Below are positions 26,329 through 36,400 of a stretch of 42,312 nt of DNA, piece after piece. A program made the translations under genes and the position numbers. The notes beneath the pieces were generated by a model, which worked only from the letters and a program-made list of their open reading frames with translations, had not been told where the DNA came from and did no database searches. The stretch comes from Acidimicrobiaceae bacterium (lineage in GTDB: Bacteria > Actinomycetota > Acidimicrobiia > Acidimicrobiales > Aldehydirespiratoraceae). Each line of letters begins with the position of its first letter. Positions within the stretch are counted from its first letter, which is position 1. The stretch covers positions 1-42,312 of the forward strand of contig JAPPMP010000010.1 in NCBI GenBank assembly GCA_028819005.1, in the 5' to 3' direction.

Positions 26329-26568
26329 CGAGCATCCTCGCTTGCAGCATCTCGGCGCCGCTCGGCAACCAGATCGCTCACCAGGTCAAGTCCCTCCAGT
26401 TCACTGCGGACCCGAGACTGCAACTGCTTGCGGGTCAACAACACCAGTCCGTCGGAAGTCTCCAAGAACAAGCGGCGTTCCCGCAGACATCCCGGCACGC
26501 CGACGCACACCCGCCGGCAGGACAATCCTCCCTCGGTCTCCCACTACAACCGAATATGTCCCACTCAT
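26325..26568 (-). pseudogene. Frameshifted VapB/AbrB-type antitoxin
   Basis: The coding strand from ATG 26568 reads MSGTYSVVVGDRGRIVLPAG then VRRRAGMSAGTPLVL, a swapped-hairpin AbrB/MazE DNA-binding domain. This frame then goes wrong (GDFRRTG). The family C-terminus LETSDGLVLLTRKQLQSRV and VAERRRDAASEDAR continues in the +1 frame and ends at TGA overlapping vapC. The break is at about 26446-26455 (CTTGTTCTTGGAG) and fits a two-base deletion or one-base insertion. No programmed-frameshift stimulator is evident. Confidence 0.8.
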
Positions 26569-26737
26569 AGATTAGAGAGTGCCACTCCTTATCTGTCATG
26601 GGATTATCTGTCATGGGACAAGCAACCGCCGAAACCCGGCAACCTCCTCCCCGTCTGCCCGGAGCCAATCGGGCCGTCAAGCTGAGGGCATAACCGGCAA
26701 CCACACGGCTTTCTCTGCCGAAATCTACGCCGGATCC
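26569..26737. other. Gap upstream of the VapBC relic with a perfect 15-base duplication
   Basis: TTATCTGTCATGGGA is tandemly duplicated (26589-26603, 26604-26618). The rest of the gap shows no gene, terminator or operator that I can support. Confidence 0.7.
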
Positions 26738-28636
26738 CTAACTTGAGGCTGATCCGTCGAGCCCGTGGGCCACCGGGGCTCCGGCAGCCCACATCCGGGC
26801 GAAATACCCGTCTGCGGCTATCAGCTCCGCGCGGGTGCCGGACTCGGCGACACCACCGTCGGCGATCACCACAATGCGATCCGCACGCATCGTGGTCTGC
26901 AGGCGGTGAGCGATCATCACCGCCGTACGACCAGCCAGCACCACGTCGAGCGCGGCCTCAACCGCCTGCTCCGTGCGCAGATCAAGCGACGACGTCGCCT
27001 CGTCGAGAACCAGAACCCGGGGCTGCGACAAGAAGGCTCGTGCCAGCGCCAGAAGCTGACGCTCACCCGCCGAGAGGGAGACACCGCGCTCATGACATGG
27101 AGTGTCGAGGCCGTCGGGCAGCCGTTCAAGCAGACGGCCGAGTCCAACCTGTCGGCAGGCGTCGATCAGGACTTCGTCGTCGACCCCCCGGCAACCCAAC
27201 ATCAGATTGTCCCGAATCGAACCAGCGAACAGGAACGGCTCCTGGGGGACGACGCCGATCTGAGAGCGCAGCGACTCGATCGTCACCTGCGTCAAGTCAT
27301 GGCCGTCAATGGTGACAGTCCCGACCCGCGGGTCATAGAACCGGTTCAGCAGTTTGGCAATCGTCGATTTGCCCGCACCGGTCGGGCCGACGACAGCGAT
27401 TGTCTCCCCCGGCATGAACTCCAAGTTCACGTCGGCAACGACCGGGGCGTCATCGTCGTATCCGAAGGTCACGCCATCGAGACGGATATGGCCCTTCACC
27501 GCGGGCAGCCCATAGGCGTCAGGCGATTCGACGACGCTCGGCTCGGTGGCGAACACCTCCCTGAGCTTCACAACCGAGGCACGCCCCTGCTGATACACGT
27601 TGTAGAGACCCACGAGTTCGGTTATCGGAGCAAAAAAAGCTGCGACGTAGAGCAGGAAAGCGCTCAACTCGCCGATCGTCACACGCCCGTCGAGAACCAA
27701 CGCGCCGCCGATCACCAGAAGGATCATCTGCGACAGGGGACCCATCGCCTCGGCTCCAGGTCCGTACACCCCGTTGAGAAAGGCTGTGCGGTCATTCGCG
27801 TCGAGGTACTCTCCGGCCTCGTTCTGGTGCTCGACCACAACCCTCTCGCGGCGGTTGTGCGCGGTCACGATGCGGATCCCCGCAAGGCTCTCCTGAAGAT
27901 GGGCGAGCACATTGGCGATGGCGTCGCGTACCCGAATCTGAGCCAGTTGCGCTTGATGGCGGTACCACAGCGACATCAACAACGTGCCAGGAACGACCAC
28001 CACCAAGGTGATGACCGCCAGCAGCGGATTGAGGGCGAACAACACGATGGTGATCGCAACGAGCGTCACCCCTTGCACCGCGAGCTGAACCAGGCCCTGC
28101 TGGAACAGCTGCTGGAGCGGTTCGAGATCGCTCGTCATCCGGCTCAACAGCCGGCCGGGACGCTCGTTGGCGTAATACTCGACGCCGAGACGCTGGAAAT
28201 GGGAGAACAGAGCCACCCGCAGCTTCGCCATGATCGTCGCGCCCACGCGACCCGCCGACATCGTCTTGAGGATCCCCACCCCGATCGACGCCGGAACCAG
28301 CAACCCGAAGATCAGGCCCATGGTGACGACGAGCGTCCGATCGCCGGCCAGAACACCGTCGTCGATGGTTGTCTGCAACAGCACCGGGCCGGCCTGGCTG
28401 AGAACGGCCTCTAGAGCGACCAACAAGAACACCCCGATCAGCGCCGCGCTGAAGGGCCGCAGGAAGTGCCTCATGGAGAACACCTGGCGGTCGTAGTCGC
28501 TGTGGCTGAACGGCGGAGGAACCTCCGCCACCTCTGGAGGCCCCTCGTCCATATAGGCCTCAACCTGGGCCTGAACCTCCGGTGGCACGCCCGAAAACCC
28601 CGTGTCGGCGATTCCGCCCCATCCGGCCATGCTCAT
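26738..28636 (-). CDS. ABC exporter subunit (catalytic-Glu half of a heterodimer)
   Basis: Half-transporter, 632 residues: N-terminal extension, six-span exporter domain (about 60-360) and ATPase domain. Walker A is GPTGAGKST, Q-loop PQEPFLFAG, signature LSAGERQ, Walker B VLVLDEATSSLD and H-loop IAHRL. The Walker B glutamate is normal but the signature motif deviates from LSGGQ. This complements the partner gene, so the pair should form one good and one degenerate ATP site. The ATG overlaps the partner's stop (ATGA). Substrate (drug, lipid or peptide) is unknown. Confidence 0.93.
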   Translation of the reverse strand: MSMAGWGGIADTGFSGVPPEVQAQVEAYMDEGPPEVAEVPPPFSHSDYDRQVFSMRHFLRPFSAALIGVFLLVALEAVLSQAGPVLLQTTIDDGVLAGDRTLVVTMGLIFGLLVPASIGVGILKTMSAGRVGATIMAKLRVALFSHFQRLGVEYYANERPGRLLSRMTSDLEPLQQLFQQGLVQLAVQGVTLVAITIVLFALNPLLAVITLVVVVPGTLLMSLWYRHQAQLAQIRVRDAIANVLAHLQESLAGIRIVTAHNRRERVVVEHQNEAGEYLDANDRTAFLNGVYGPGAEAMGPLSQMILLVIGGALVLDGRVTIGELSAFLLYVAAFFAPITELVGLYNVYQQGRASVVKLREVFATEPSVVESPDAYGLPAVKGHIRLDGVTFGYDDDAPVVADVNLEFMPGETIAVVGPTGAGKSTIAKLLNRFYDPRVGTVTIDGHDLTQVTIESLRSQIGVVPQEPFLFAGSIRDNLMLGCRGVDDEVLIDACRQVGLGRLLERLPDGLDTPCHERGVSLSAGERQLLALARAFLSQPRVLVLDEATSSLDLRTEQAVEAALDVVLAGRTAVMIAHRLQTTMRADRIVVIADGGVAESGTRAELIAADGYFARMWAAGAPVAHGLDGSASS

Positions 28637-30540
28637 GGCTCGAACCCGATCTCGTTGCTCGCGCCGGGGCCAGCGCCGTTGCCGGCACTCGCATGCTCGT
28701 CCGATTCATCGCTCGATTGGTCATCAAAGTGCTCGAGGAGCTCGCGGTACTTCGGTTCGCCGACGAGCAGGTCAGCGTGAGTGCCGCTTGCCACGACCTG
28801 GCCGTGCTCAAGCAGCGCCACTCGATCAGCAAGAGCAATCGTCGACAGCCGGTGGGCGATCACAATCACGGTTCGGTCGACCATTGCATGACGAAGCGCC
28901 GAGTGGATCCGTTCTTCGACACCGGCGTCGATGGCGCTGGTGGCGTCGTCGAGCACCAGGATCTGCGGGTCGTGCAACAGCGCCCGCGCCAACGAAATCC
29001 GCTGACGCTGACCCCCCGACAAGGTGTAGCCGCGTTCACCGAGCACCTCATCGAATCCGTGCTCGAGTTCTTCGATGAACTCCAGAGCTTGTGCAGCGGC
29101 AGCAGCCGCCCGCACGGACTCGTCAGAAGCAGTCGGGTCGGCGAAAGCAATATTGTCGCGTACCGACATCGAGAACAGGAACGGGTCATCAAGCACCACC
29201 CCGACTGTCCGGCGGAGACTGTCGAGAGTCGCCTGGCGGATGTCAATCCCGTCGATTCGCACCGAGCCGTCTCGCACGTCGTAGAAGCGGGGCAGCAGCC
29301 GAGCCACCGTGGACTTGCCCGAAGCAGTCTCCCCGACGATCGCCACTGTTTCGCCCGGCGCGATGTCAAAGCTGAAGTCCTGCAACACGTCGTGATCGGC
29401 GCCATACCCGAAACGCACATCGCGAAACTCCACGCGGCCGGGACCACCGTCGATGTCCACCGCGTCGGGCGACTCGACCACATCAATCGGCTGGTCGAAA
29501 ATCTCATACACCCGCAACGCTGAAGCTTTGGCTCGCTGTCCCATCTGAATCAGGTGACCAATGAACCGGAAGGGCACCTGCAGAATCATCACGTACGAAC
29601 TGAACGCGATCAGCGCGCCGATCCCGATCTGGCCCTGCTCGGCCAACAGGCCCCCGTAGAGCAGCACGACCACCAGTCCGAGGCGGGGCAGATGCTCGAG
29701 CGCGGGAATAAAGCGCGCGGACACGTCCGCGCCCTTCACCTGAGCCCAGCGGAGCTGATCGGCAACCCCTGCCATCCTGCGGACCTCGTGGCGCTCACCG
29801 GCAAAGCTCTTCACCACGCGCACGCCGGCAATGTTCTCCTCGGTGAGCGTGGCAACATCAGCTTGGCGGGCCATGACCAGCCACCACACCGGAAGCTGAG
29901 GATGCCGGCTCTTCAGCCCGATGTAGGCGACCACCGGGACCGGCAGCACGGTCACCAAGGTCAACGGCACACTCACTGCGAGCATCAGCGCCAAGGCGAA
30001 CACGAGGGAGGCCAACGACAGGGTCATGAACGGACCGAAGTTCAAGAACATCTGCACGGCACGGATGTCGCCGTTGGCTCTCGCCAGAAGCTGGCCGGTC
30101 TCGCTGGCGTCGTAGAAGGACGCCGAGAGCCGTGAGAGATGATCGAACACTGCATGTCGCAGCGCGGTCTCGACCCGAAACGCCACCTTGAACATCTGTA
30201 CCCGTGCCGCGTAACCGGTTGCGAATCCAATGATCGTCAAGGCCGCCAGAGCCCAGGCATAAGGGCCGATCGCAGCTGTGCGGTCGTCGAGCGCTTTGTC
30301 GACCGCCAACATCAAGACCGCCGGGATGACGGTGCGAACCAGCATCCCTACAGCCGTGCCGCCAACAGCAACCGCCAAACCCCACTTCATCGGAGCTACA
30401 ACGGGCCACAAACGGCGCAACCAGCCCTTCGAGGCATCGGGATTGGGGCGTCCCTGAGGGGTGGCATAACGGGCCAACTGCGGTGTGGCTACCGAGGTGG
30501 GCCGTTCAGCAGAGCCGAGCGAGGCCTCAACAGCCGTCAT
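28633..30540 (-). CDS. ABC exporter subunit (degenerate Walker B half of a heterodimer)
   Basis: Half-transporter, 635 residues, six spans and an ATPase domain. Walker A is GETASGKST, signature LSGGQRQR is canonical, but Walker B reads ILVLDDATSAID: the catalytic Glu is Asp. Known heterodimeric exporters (TM287/288 and BmrCD type) show the same split. The cytosolic N-terminus is about 45 residues and the C-terminus is acidic and Ser-rich. It is the first gene of a two-gene operon. A tiny upstream ORF (MLCTATMNPAL) ends 3 bases before the ATG; its relevance is unknown. Confidence 0.93.
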   Translation of the reverse strand: MTAVEASLGSAERPTSVATPQLARYATPQGRPNPDASKGWLRRLWPVVAPMKWGLAVAVGGTAVGMLVRTVIPAVLMLAVDKALDDRTAAIGPYAWALAALTIIGFATGYAARVQMFKVAFRVETALRHAVFDHLSRLSASFYDASETGQLLARANGDIRAVQMFLNFGPFMTLSLASLVFALALMLAVSVPLTLVTVLPVPVVAYIGLKSRHPQLPVWWLVMARQADVATLTEENIAGVRVVKSFAGERHEVRRMAGVADQLRWAQVKGADVSARFIPALEHLPRLGLVVVLLYGGLLAEQGQIGIGALIAFSSYVMILQVPFRFIGHLIQMGQRAKASALRVYEIFDQPIDVVESPDAVDIDGGPGRVEFRDVRFGYGADHDVLQDFSFDIAPGETVAIVGETASGKSTVARLLPRFYDVRDGSVRIDGIDIRQATLDSLRRTVGVVLDDPFLFSMSVRDNIAFADPTASDESVRAAAAAAQALEFIEELEHGFDEVLGERGYTLSGGQRQRISLARALLHDPQILVLDDATSAIDAGVEERIHSALRHAMVDRTVIVIAHRLSTIALADRVALLEHGQVVASGTHADLLVGEPKYRELLEHFDDQSSDESDEHASAGNGAGPGASNEIGFEP

Positions 30541-30686
30541 CGCTCACAACGCAGGATTCATGGTCGCGGTGCACAACATCACCAATAGCATTGATTGAGC
30601 GTGAAACCTGCATTCCTGAGCCTCGCCATCACGCCATGTCCGGTGTCGCCCCTGACAGCAACCGCCCTGACAGCAACCGCCCTGCC
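30541..30686. other. Gap upstream of the ABC operon with a 15-base duplication
   Basis: CTGACAGCAACCGCC is tandemly duplicated at 30652-30681, six bases from the stop of the membrane-protein gene. The remaining sequence should hold the ABC operon promoter; no box is convincing. Confidence 0.6.
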
Positions 30687-32036
30687 CTAACCGGAACCGT
30701 CGGGAAGCAACCGGCGGTAGTAGACGGCCCGCACTGCGAGCGCCTCGCGTATCTCGCTGGTCATGTCCTCCGCGAACTCGGCCCTATAGGCGGCGTCTGT
30801 CACAATCTGCACCGCAAACTGCAGGCCCGACATCAGTCCGATGAACGCCGACACCAACACCAACTGGCGACTGAAGATGAGCTCACCGCCCCAGATCGAC
30901 CAGCGGTACGCCCAATCAGCACTGCTAGTCAACTCAGCCGCCGTGGTCCACTGCAGCAGAGTCTCCTCACGAACCGTCAACAGGCCGAACAGCACATAGA
31001 AGACGGTGATCACCAAGGCCACCAGCAGAATCTGAATCGCCTGGGACGCGAACAGCAGCAGGCCAACGTTGAATTCGGCGCGGCGGTGCAGCTTCGGAGC
31101 GTCGGGAGCGGGCGCTTCATCATCCGGCACCATCTGCTGGACCGGCGTGCCGACGCTGCGTTCACGCACATCGGACCAGCGCTCGAAACGAGCCAGGTCG
31201 ACGGTGAGCCTCCGCACCGACAACATCACAAAACCCGAGCCGATCAACACGATCAGAGCCACCACGGCAGTGAAGTAAGGCAATGTGAAGTCATTGGCCA
31301 CCTGCCACATCTCTGCGTTCAAGAAGATGAAAGCCGAGAAGATCAACAGGATCGGCAACGACTTCATGGTCAGGTTCGCAATGTCGCCTATCTGTGCCTT
31401 CAACTGCCCGATCGACCAGCGGATCATGGGCAACAGCCCCCATGAAGTCACCACGAAGGCCACGAGCAGGACGAGCACATTGAAGACCAGAACGACGAGC
31501 ACGTTCTCCGCGACCGCCGTTTGCGAACCGACTGCAGTCGGGACTGCGGGCAGCAGGAGATACAGGACTATCTCCAGTGCCCCCACCCGGTCAGGGAGTT
31601 GAACCAGCCGACGCCCGCGGACCCGGTTGATCAGCGCGAACGCCCCAACCCCCAAAGTGACGCAGCCCGTGAAAACCCCGGCCTGCGCCCAGCCGGACCA
31701 ACGGTCGCCGAAGGCCAGGAACAGTTCCAAGAACACCACGAAGACGAGGAATGGGAACATCCGCGTCAACACGTCTTCACGAACCGAGTAGTGATCGATC
31801 AGATGCGGAAGCCCGCGGCGTATGAACCAACGCTCGGTGCGGGCACGGTCCCGCGCAAGCTCGCTGCCGCTCGATGAACCCGCCGAGGCATTTCGCGGCG
31901 GCCTCCGGACACGGTCCCGCGCAAGCTCGCTGCCGCTCGATGAACCCGCCGAGGCATTTCGCGGCGGCCTCCGGACACGGTCCCGCGCAAGCTCGCTGCC
32001 GCTCGATGAAGTCTCGCCAGCCGCTTCTGATCCCAC
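30687..32036 (-). CDS. Polytopic membrane protein with triplicated N-terminal segment
   Basis: I recognise no named family; similar proteins occur as hypothetical membrane proteins in actinobacteria. About 449 residues with roughly eight spans in two clusters (MFPFLVFVVFLELFLAFGD onward, and a second group after a soluble loop containing FERWSDVRERSVGTPVQQM). The C-terminus is cytosolic and charged. I start it at GTG 32036, because TAGCGT on the coding strand lies 7 bases upstream. The N-terminus then consists mainly of a 22-residue unit (SSSGSELARDRVRRPPRNAS plus AG) repeated two and a half times before the conserved ERWFIRRGLPHL. It is divergent from the AAA ATPase operon. Confidence 0.7.
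   Translation of the reverse strand: MGSEAAGETSSSGSELARDRVRRPPRNASAGSSSGSELARDRVRRPPRNASAGSSSGSELARDRARTERWFIRRGLPHLIDHYSVREDVLTRMFPFLVFVVFLELFLAFGDRWSGWAQAGVFTGCVTLGVGAFALINRVRGRRLVQLPDRVGALEIVLYLLLPAVPTAVGSQTAVAENVLVVLVFNVLVLLVAFVVTSWGLLPMIRWSIGQLKAQIGDIANLTMKSLPILLIFSAFIFLNAEMWQVANDFTLPYFTAVVALIVLIGSGFVMLSVRRLTVDLARFERWSDVRERSVGTPVQQMVPDDEAPAPDAPKLHRRAEFNVGLLLFASQAIQILLVALVITVFYVLFGLLTVREETLLQWTTAAELTSSADWAYRWSIWGGELIFSRQLVLVSAFIGLMSGLQFAVQIVTDAAYRAEFAEDMTSEIREALAVRAVYYRRLLPDGSG
31844..32010 (-). repeat. 66-base tandem repeat in the membrane-protein N-terminus
   Basis: Units start at 31844, 31910 and 31976 (third partial, ending about 32010), each opening CACGGTCCCGCGCAAGCTCG. The copies are identical as far as I can compare. 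The period is 22 codons, so the frame is kept. Confidence 0.93.
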
Positions 32037-32151
32037 CTCCGCAACGCTAATCCCAGATGGCGACAACGGCCCATCAGCCCTCCACTGTCTTGTGGCAAGA
32101 TGGTCGCACAGGATCTGCAAAGACGAGCCAATACATCTATGATTACGCTCC

Positions 32152-32191
32152 TGCGCAAATTTGCGCATAAATGTAATTGGACCGATAACCT
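32152..32191 (+). promoter_or_regulatory. Promoter with 16-base perfect palindrome upstream of the ATPase/STAND operon
   Basis: TGCGCAAATTTGCGCA (32152-32167) is a perfect palindrome with an AT centre, typical of a dimeric repressor site. TAACCT (32186-32191) lies six bases before ATG 32198 and serves as -10 for a leaderless transcript; the palindrome overlaps where its -35 would be (about 32163-32168). The site sits in the divergent gap between the membrane-protein gene and the operon. The regulator is not identified. Confidence 0.65.
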
Positions 32192-32197
32192 GGTGTT

Positions 32198-33451
32198 ATG
32201 CACTACGAGCGGTCACATGTCGATCTGCTGGTTGAGCGGCTACGGGAGCCGGTGGAACGAATCATCGCGATCTTCGGGCCGCGGCAATGCGGCAAGACCA
32301 CAATTCAGCGCCAGGCATTGCGCAAAGTGCCGTATGTATCCCATGAATTCGCGGTGGATGCCCCGACCTCGGAGTCCGCGAAGCCGCGCTCTTCGACAGC
32401 GGCCGATGCCCGCTTGGTCACGGCCCAGAGGGACACCGAGTGGCTCGTTAGGACGTGGCGGGAATGCTCCGAGGAAGCCGCAAGATCTGGCGCGAAGTCC
32501 GTGATGGTTCTCGACGAAATCCAGAAGATTCCCCAGTGGTCTGAAACGGTCAAGGGGCTTTGGGACGCCGACCGGGCGTCGGGGTGCCCGATGCACGTCG
32601 TAGTTCTCGGCTCGGCACCCATGCGAATGCAGGCCGGCCTTGCAGAAAGCCTGGCAGGCCGCTTCGAGTTGATTCGCGCCACCCACTGGTCGTTCACCGA
32701 AATGCGCGACGCCTTCGGCTACGACTGCGACGAATTCGTGTTCTTCGGCGGATACCCGGGCGCGGCCGACTTTCGAAGCGATTTCGGACGGTGGCGCGCC
32801 TACGTCAGCGACGCTCTAATCGAACCGCATCTCGAACAAGATCTGCTGCAGATGGTCCGTGTCGACAAACCGGCTCTGTTGCGACAGTTGTTCGAACTGG
32901 GTTGTCTGTATTCGGGACAAGAACTCTCTTACAAGAAGATGCGCGGTCAACTCGAGGACGCAGGCCATGAGTCGACGCTCGCGCGCTACCTCGGGTTCTT
33001 GTCCGACGCCGGCCTGGTCACAGGCCTCTTCAAGCATTCCAAGACCCCCCTCACTCGGCGCTCCTCGTCACCGAAGCTGAACGTCCTCAACACGGCTCTC
33101 ATGTCCGCCGTCGCCGGAGACGCCTTCGAGGACACGGTGGCGCGGGCGAACCGCAACCACTGGGGGCATGTCGTTGAGAGCGCGGTTGGCGCGCATTTGG
33201 TCAACACGGCATCACCGGCCACCAACGTCAGGTACTGGCGAGACGGAAACTCCGAGGTCGACTTCGTGTTGCAGCGAGGCCCCCATCTCGTCGGCGTCGA
33301 AGTCAAGGCGGGCGGTGGCCGCCCTCGACGCTCCAGCCTTGAGGACTTCGAGCGCAGATTCTCGGCCTCTCCATCGATCGTTGTCGGAGAGAATGGAGTG
33401 CCATTGCAGGACTTTCTGTCCGAGCCAGCAGACCACTGGTTGGGATCGTGA
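32198..33451 (+). CDS. AAA (AAA_14) ATPase with DUF4143 domain
   Basis: 417-residue cytosolic ATPase. Walker A GPRQCGKT is at residues 27-34, Walker B VMVLDEIQKI at about 103-112, and the sensor-1 region VVVLGSAPMRMQ near 135. A winged-helix-like part follows, then a C-terminal DUF4143 domain with SEVDFVLQRG and GVEVKAGGG, a PD-(D/E)XK-like fold. Proteins of this kind are widespread and poorly understood. The end overlaps the giant NACHT-like gene by four bases (GTGA), so the two are probably translated together. The start is set by the TAACCT box six bases upstream. Confidence 0.86.
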   Translation: MHYERSHVDLLVERLREPVERIIAIFGPRQCGKTTIQRQALRKVPYVSHEFAVDAPTSESAKPRSSTAADARLVTAQRDTEWLVRTWRECSEEAARSGAKSVMVLDEIQKIPQWSETVKGLWDADRASGCPMHVVVLGSAPMRMQAGLAESLAGRFELIRATHWSFTEMRDAFGYDCDEFVFFGGYPGAADFRSDFGRWRAYVSDALIEPHLEQDLLQMVRVDKPALLRQLFELGCLYSGQELSYKKMRGQLEDAGHESTLARYLGFLSDAGLVTGLFKHSKTPLTRRSSSPKLNVLNTALMSAVAGDAFEDTVARANRNHWGHVVESAVGAHLVNTASPATNVRYWRDGNSEVDFVLQRGPHLVGVEVKAGGGRPRRSSLEDFERRFSASPSIVVGENGVPLQDFLSEPADHWLGS

Positions 33452-36400
33452 TGGCGGCAAACAGCTTGATTCCCCGCACCTGCACTGAAATCGCCTCAGG
33501 CGATTCAACTGGCACTGAGGGATCACAGCCGCTCCGTGTATTTCGGGATGTGCCTGCCTACGTCCTGCTGGGGGAGCCCGGCTCGGGCAAGACAACCGAG
33601 TTCAAGCAGGAGCGCATGGATTTGGGTGACGCTGCCGAGTTGATCCAAGCACGCAGGTTCGCGAAGGCCGACATCGCCGCACATCCGGAGTGGCGTTCCA
33701 AAGTCCTGTTCATCGACGGTCTCGACGAGACCCGAGCCGGCGGTGGCAGCGGCACGACGGTACTCGACGAGATCCAGTCGAGGCTCGATTCCCTCGGAAA
33801 ACCGAGTTTTCGCATCTCGTGCCGTGCAGCCGACTGGCTCGGGCCCGTCGACCGCGGTCCTCTCGCCGACGTGTCGCCGGACGGCCGAGTGACGACGCTC
33901 AATCTGGACCCGCTGGATCGAACTGCCGTACACGAATACTTGAAATCGGAACTGGATGCCGAAGACCCGACGGCGTTCATCAGTGAAACGGTTGCCGGCG
34001 GCTTGGAATTCATGTTGGACAACCCACTGCTGTTCAAATTGCTCATCGCATCTCGGTCTGAATCAGACGGCATCCCATCGTCTCGGCAGAAGGTCTTCGA
34101 GAGAGCGTGCCGGATGCTCGCAACCGAGCACAACGAATCGCATCCCAGTTCGGCGAGGGCACATTCTCCCGAAACCGTTCTAGACGCGGCCAAGCGGCTG
34201 TGCGCGATCCAACTCCTAGCGAACAAGAGCGGCTACACGCGCAGCTCTGCACACGCCGAAGTTGGATTCGTGCCTTTGGCCGAGGTCAGTTCGGATGTCA
34301 ACGGCGTTTCAGCCTTTGCAGGTGCTCTGAGCACAAACCTCTTCACAGGCGTTGCGGAACAGCACATCGTGCCGGTCCACCGGCAAATCGCAGAGTATCT
34401 AGGGGCGATGCATTTGACAGACCTCATCGATCGCGGAGACGTGTCGGTTGGACGGACGTGCGGAGCTTTGTTGAGCCCCATCGACAGCAGAGTCGTCACG
34501 GATCTTCGAGGGCTTGCCGCGTGGCTCGCTACCCTTTCGCCACCTTCTCGCAACCTGTTGATAGCAGCGGACCCTGTCGGGATGGCCCTGTACGGCGACA
34601 TATCCGAATGGCCTGTGGCGGATCGACGCAGGCTCTTGGACTGTCTCGTCGCCCAAGCGCGGCCGGAGGACCTCTTGAGCTACACCTGGTTCGATACAAC
34701 AAAGCACCGCTACCGCGATGCAGCGGCGTGGAACTTCAGGAGTTTGTGCAAGCCGGACATGGCTGACTCAGTCACCGACTTACTTGGCAAATCACCTTAT
34801 GGCGAGCACTCGAGCCACATCTTGGAACTCGTCCTGCGCTGCTTGTCGGAGGCTGACGACGATTGGCTCGAGGAGTTGAGTTGTCTGCGCCCACAGGTTG
34901 AGTGCCTCACATTCGATGAATCGCACACACAGCAGGTCAGGCTCGCAGCGATCGCCGCGTTCAATCGAATAGCACCGCCTGGAGAGCCGACAGGACAGGT
35001 CCTGCTTGAAGTGTTGGAGTCCGCTGGCGGCCCGGACGCCAAAGATCCCGACATAGAGCTGACCGGGATCCTGTTGCGGTTGCTGTACCCGCGGGTGGTT
35101 TCGCCAGGGAACATGTGGCGATACTACTTCGAGTGGTGCGGCACACAGTGTGACTTTCACTACTGGCAGTTTTGGAACGACGTCCTGCTAGAGGGCAGCG
35201 ACGTCGAAAGGCTTTGCCAACTGCTCAATGGTTTCACACGCGGGTCCAAACAGTACAGCAGAGGGTCGGGTCCGGCACCCGTCGACCGTGTTCCTCTAGC
35301 CATGTTGGTGCGTGTGCTAGAGGAGTCCGATCGTGTTGTTCCCGAAGACGTCTACGGCTGGATGCTGGCCATACTGAACCGCCGCCCTTACTGGAACGGC
35401 GTGTCGAAGGACGAACGGTCTGCGATTGTCACACGTCTCCACGATGAACCAGACGTCCACAAATCGTTGATGCGTTTGTGGCTGAAGGACAGCATCGGAC
35501 ATCCCGAACTCGGCCGTATCGCGGCCACAGTGCTCTTCTCGTCGTTGCCGGACGACTTCGTCGGCTGGTGTGCGGACGAAGCACGCAGCTCGCGAGAGGT
35601 TGATCTGAAACTCGCCAAGGCTTTTGTTGAACTGCCGATTCGTTTCAGTTCGGCATTGAAGCAACCGCTAGAGGAGACAATCGAACAACTGAGGTCCGAG
35701 TTGTCACCCGAGTACCTGCTCGTGCGACACCTCGACGAGTACCTCACTCCGAGCCCAGGCCAAAGAGAGCACGCACGACAAGAGTCCGAACATGAACGAG
35801 AGATTGACGAGATCAGGGCCGAGCACGAGCGTCAGAGGCGACAACGACAAGACGACTGGAAAGCACTCCTGCTTGATTCCGAAGAGGAGCTGGCAGCCAA
35901 CCGCTTCCCGGCACCGAATCTGCACACGCTGGCACAAGCATATTTTGGCATTCTCGTTCTGCAAAGTGATCTACGAACCCCTCGTGACCGCGTGGCAGAG
36001 TTGATCGGCGACAATGCTGAGTTGCTTGACACTGCTATGGCTGCTCTGCGCAATGCTCCGCTGCGCGACGATGTTCCACCGGAGGAGCGCACAGTTGAAC
36101 TGTCAGCCGAGTCCAAACACGACTGGCTCGCCTATCCCGTCCTCGCGGGTCTCGCCATCCGCGAAGCAGAGGACTCAATTGACGAAGCGCCGCTGCCCGA
36201 TGAGTCAAAAGCCAAGGCTCTTGCGATCTATTCCGCAGTCGCCTTGATGCCGTCGCAGTACCCCGAATGGCCGAAACAGTGGCTCAAAGCGGATCCAGAA
36301 CGAATGCTCAAGGTGCTGCAGCGGTGCTCGACCGCCGCCATCAAGCGAGGCGACACGCACTTGTCGATGCTGAACTGGCTGGACGAAGTAGCCGGTCTCG

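Noticed and set aside
26435..26704. 89-residue minus-strand ORF with MTDKEWHSLIYEWDIF
   Set aside because: It overlaps the antitoxin in a third frame and turns Cys-rich and unrelated; the AbrB-like frame is the recognisable one.
26765..28414. 549-residue plus-strand ORF
   Set aside because: Antisense to an ABC exporter gene with all ATPase motifs; His/Gln/Arg-rich shadow composition.
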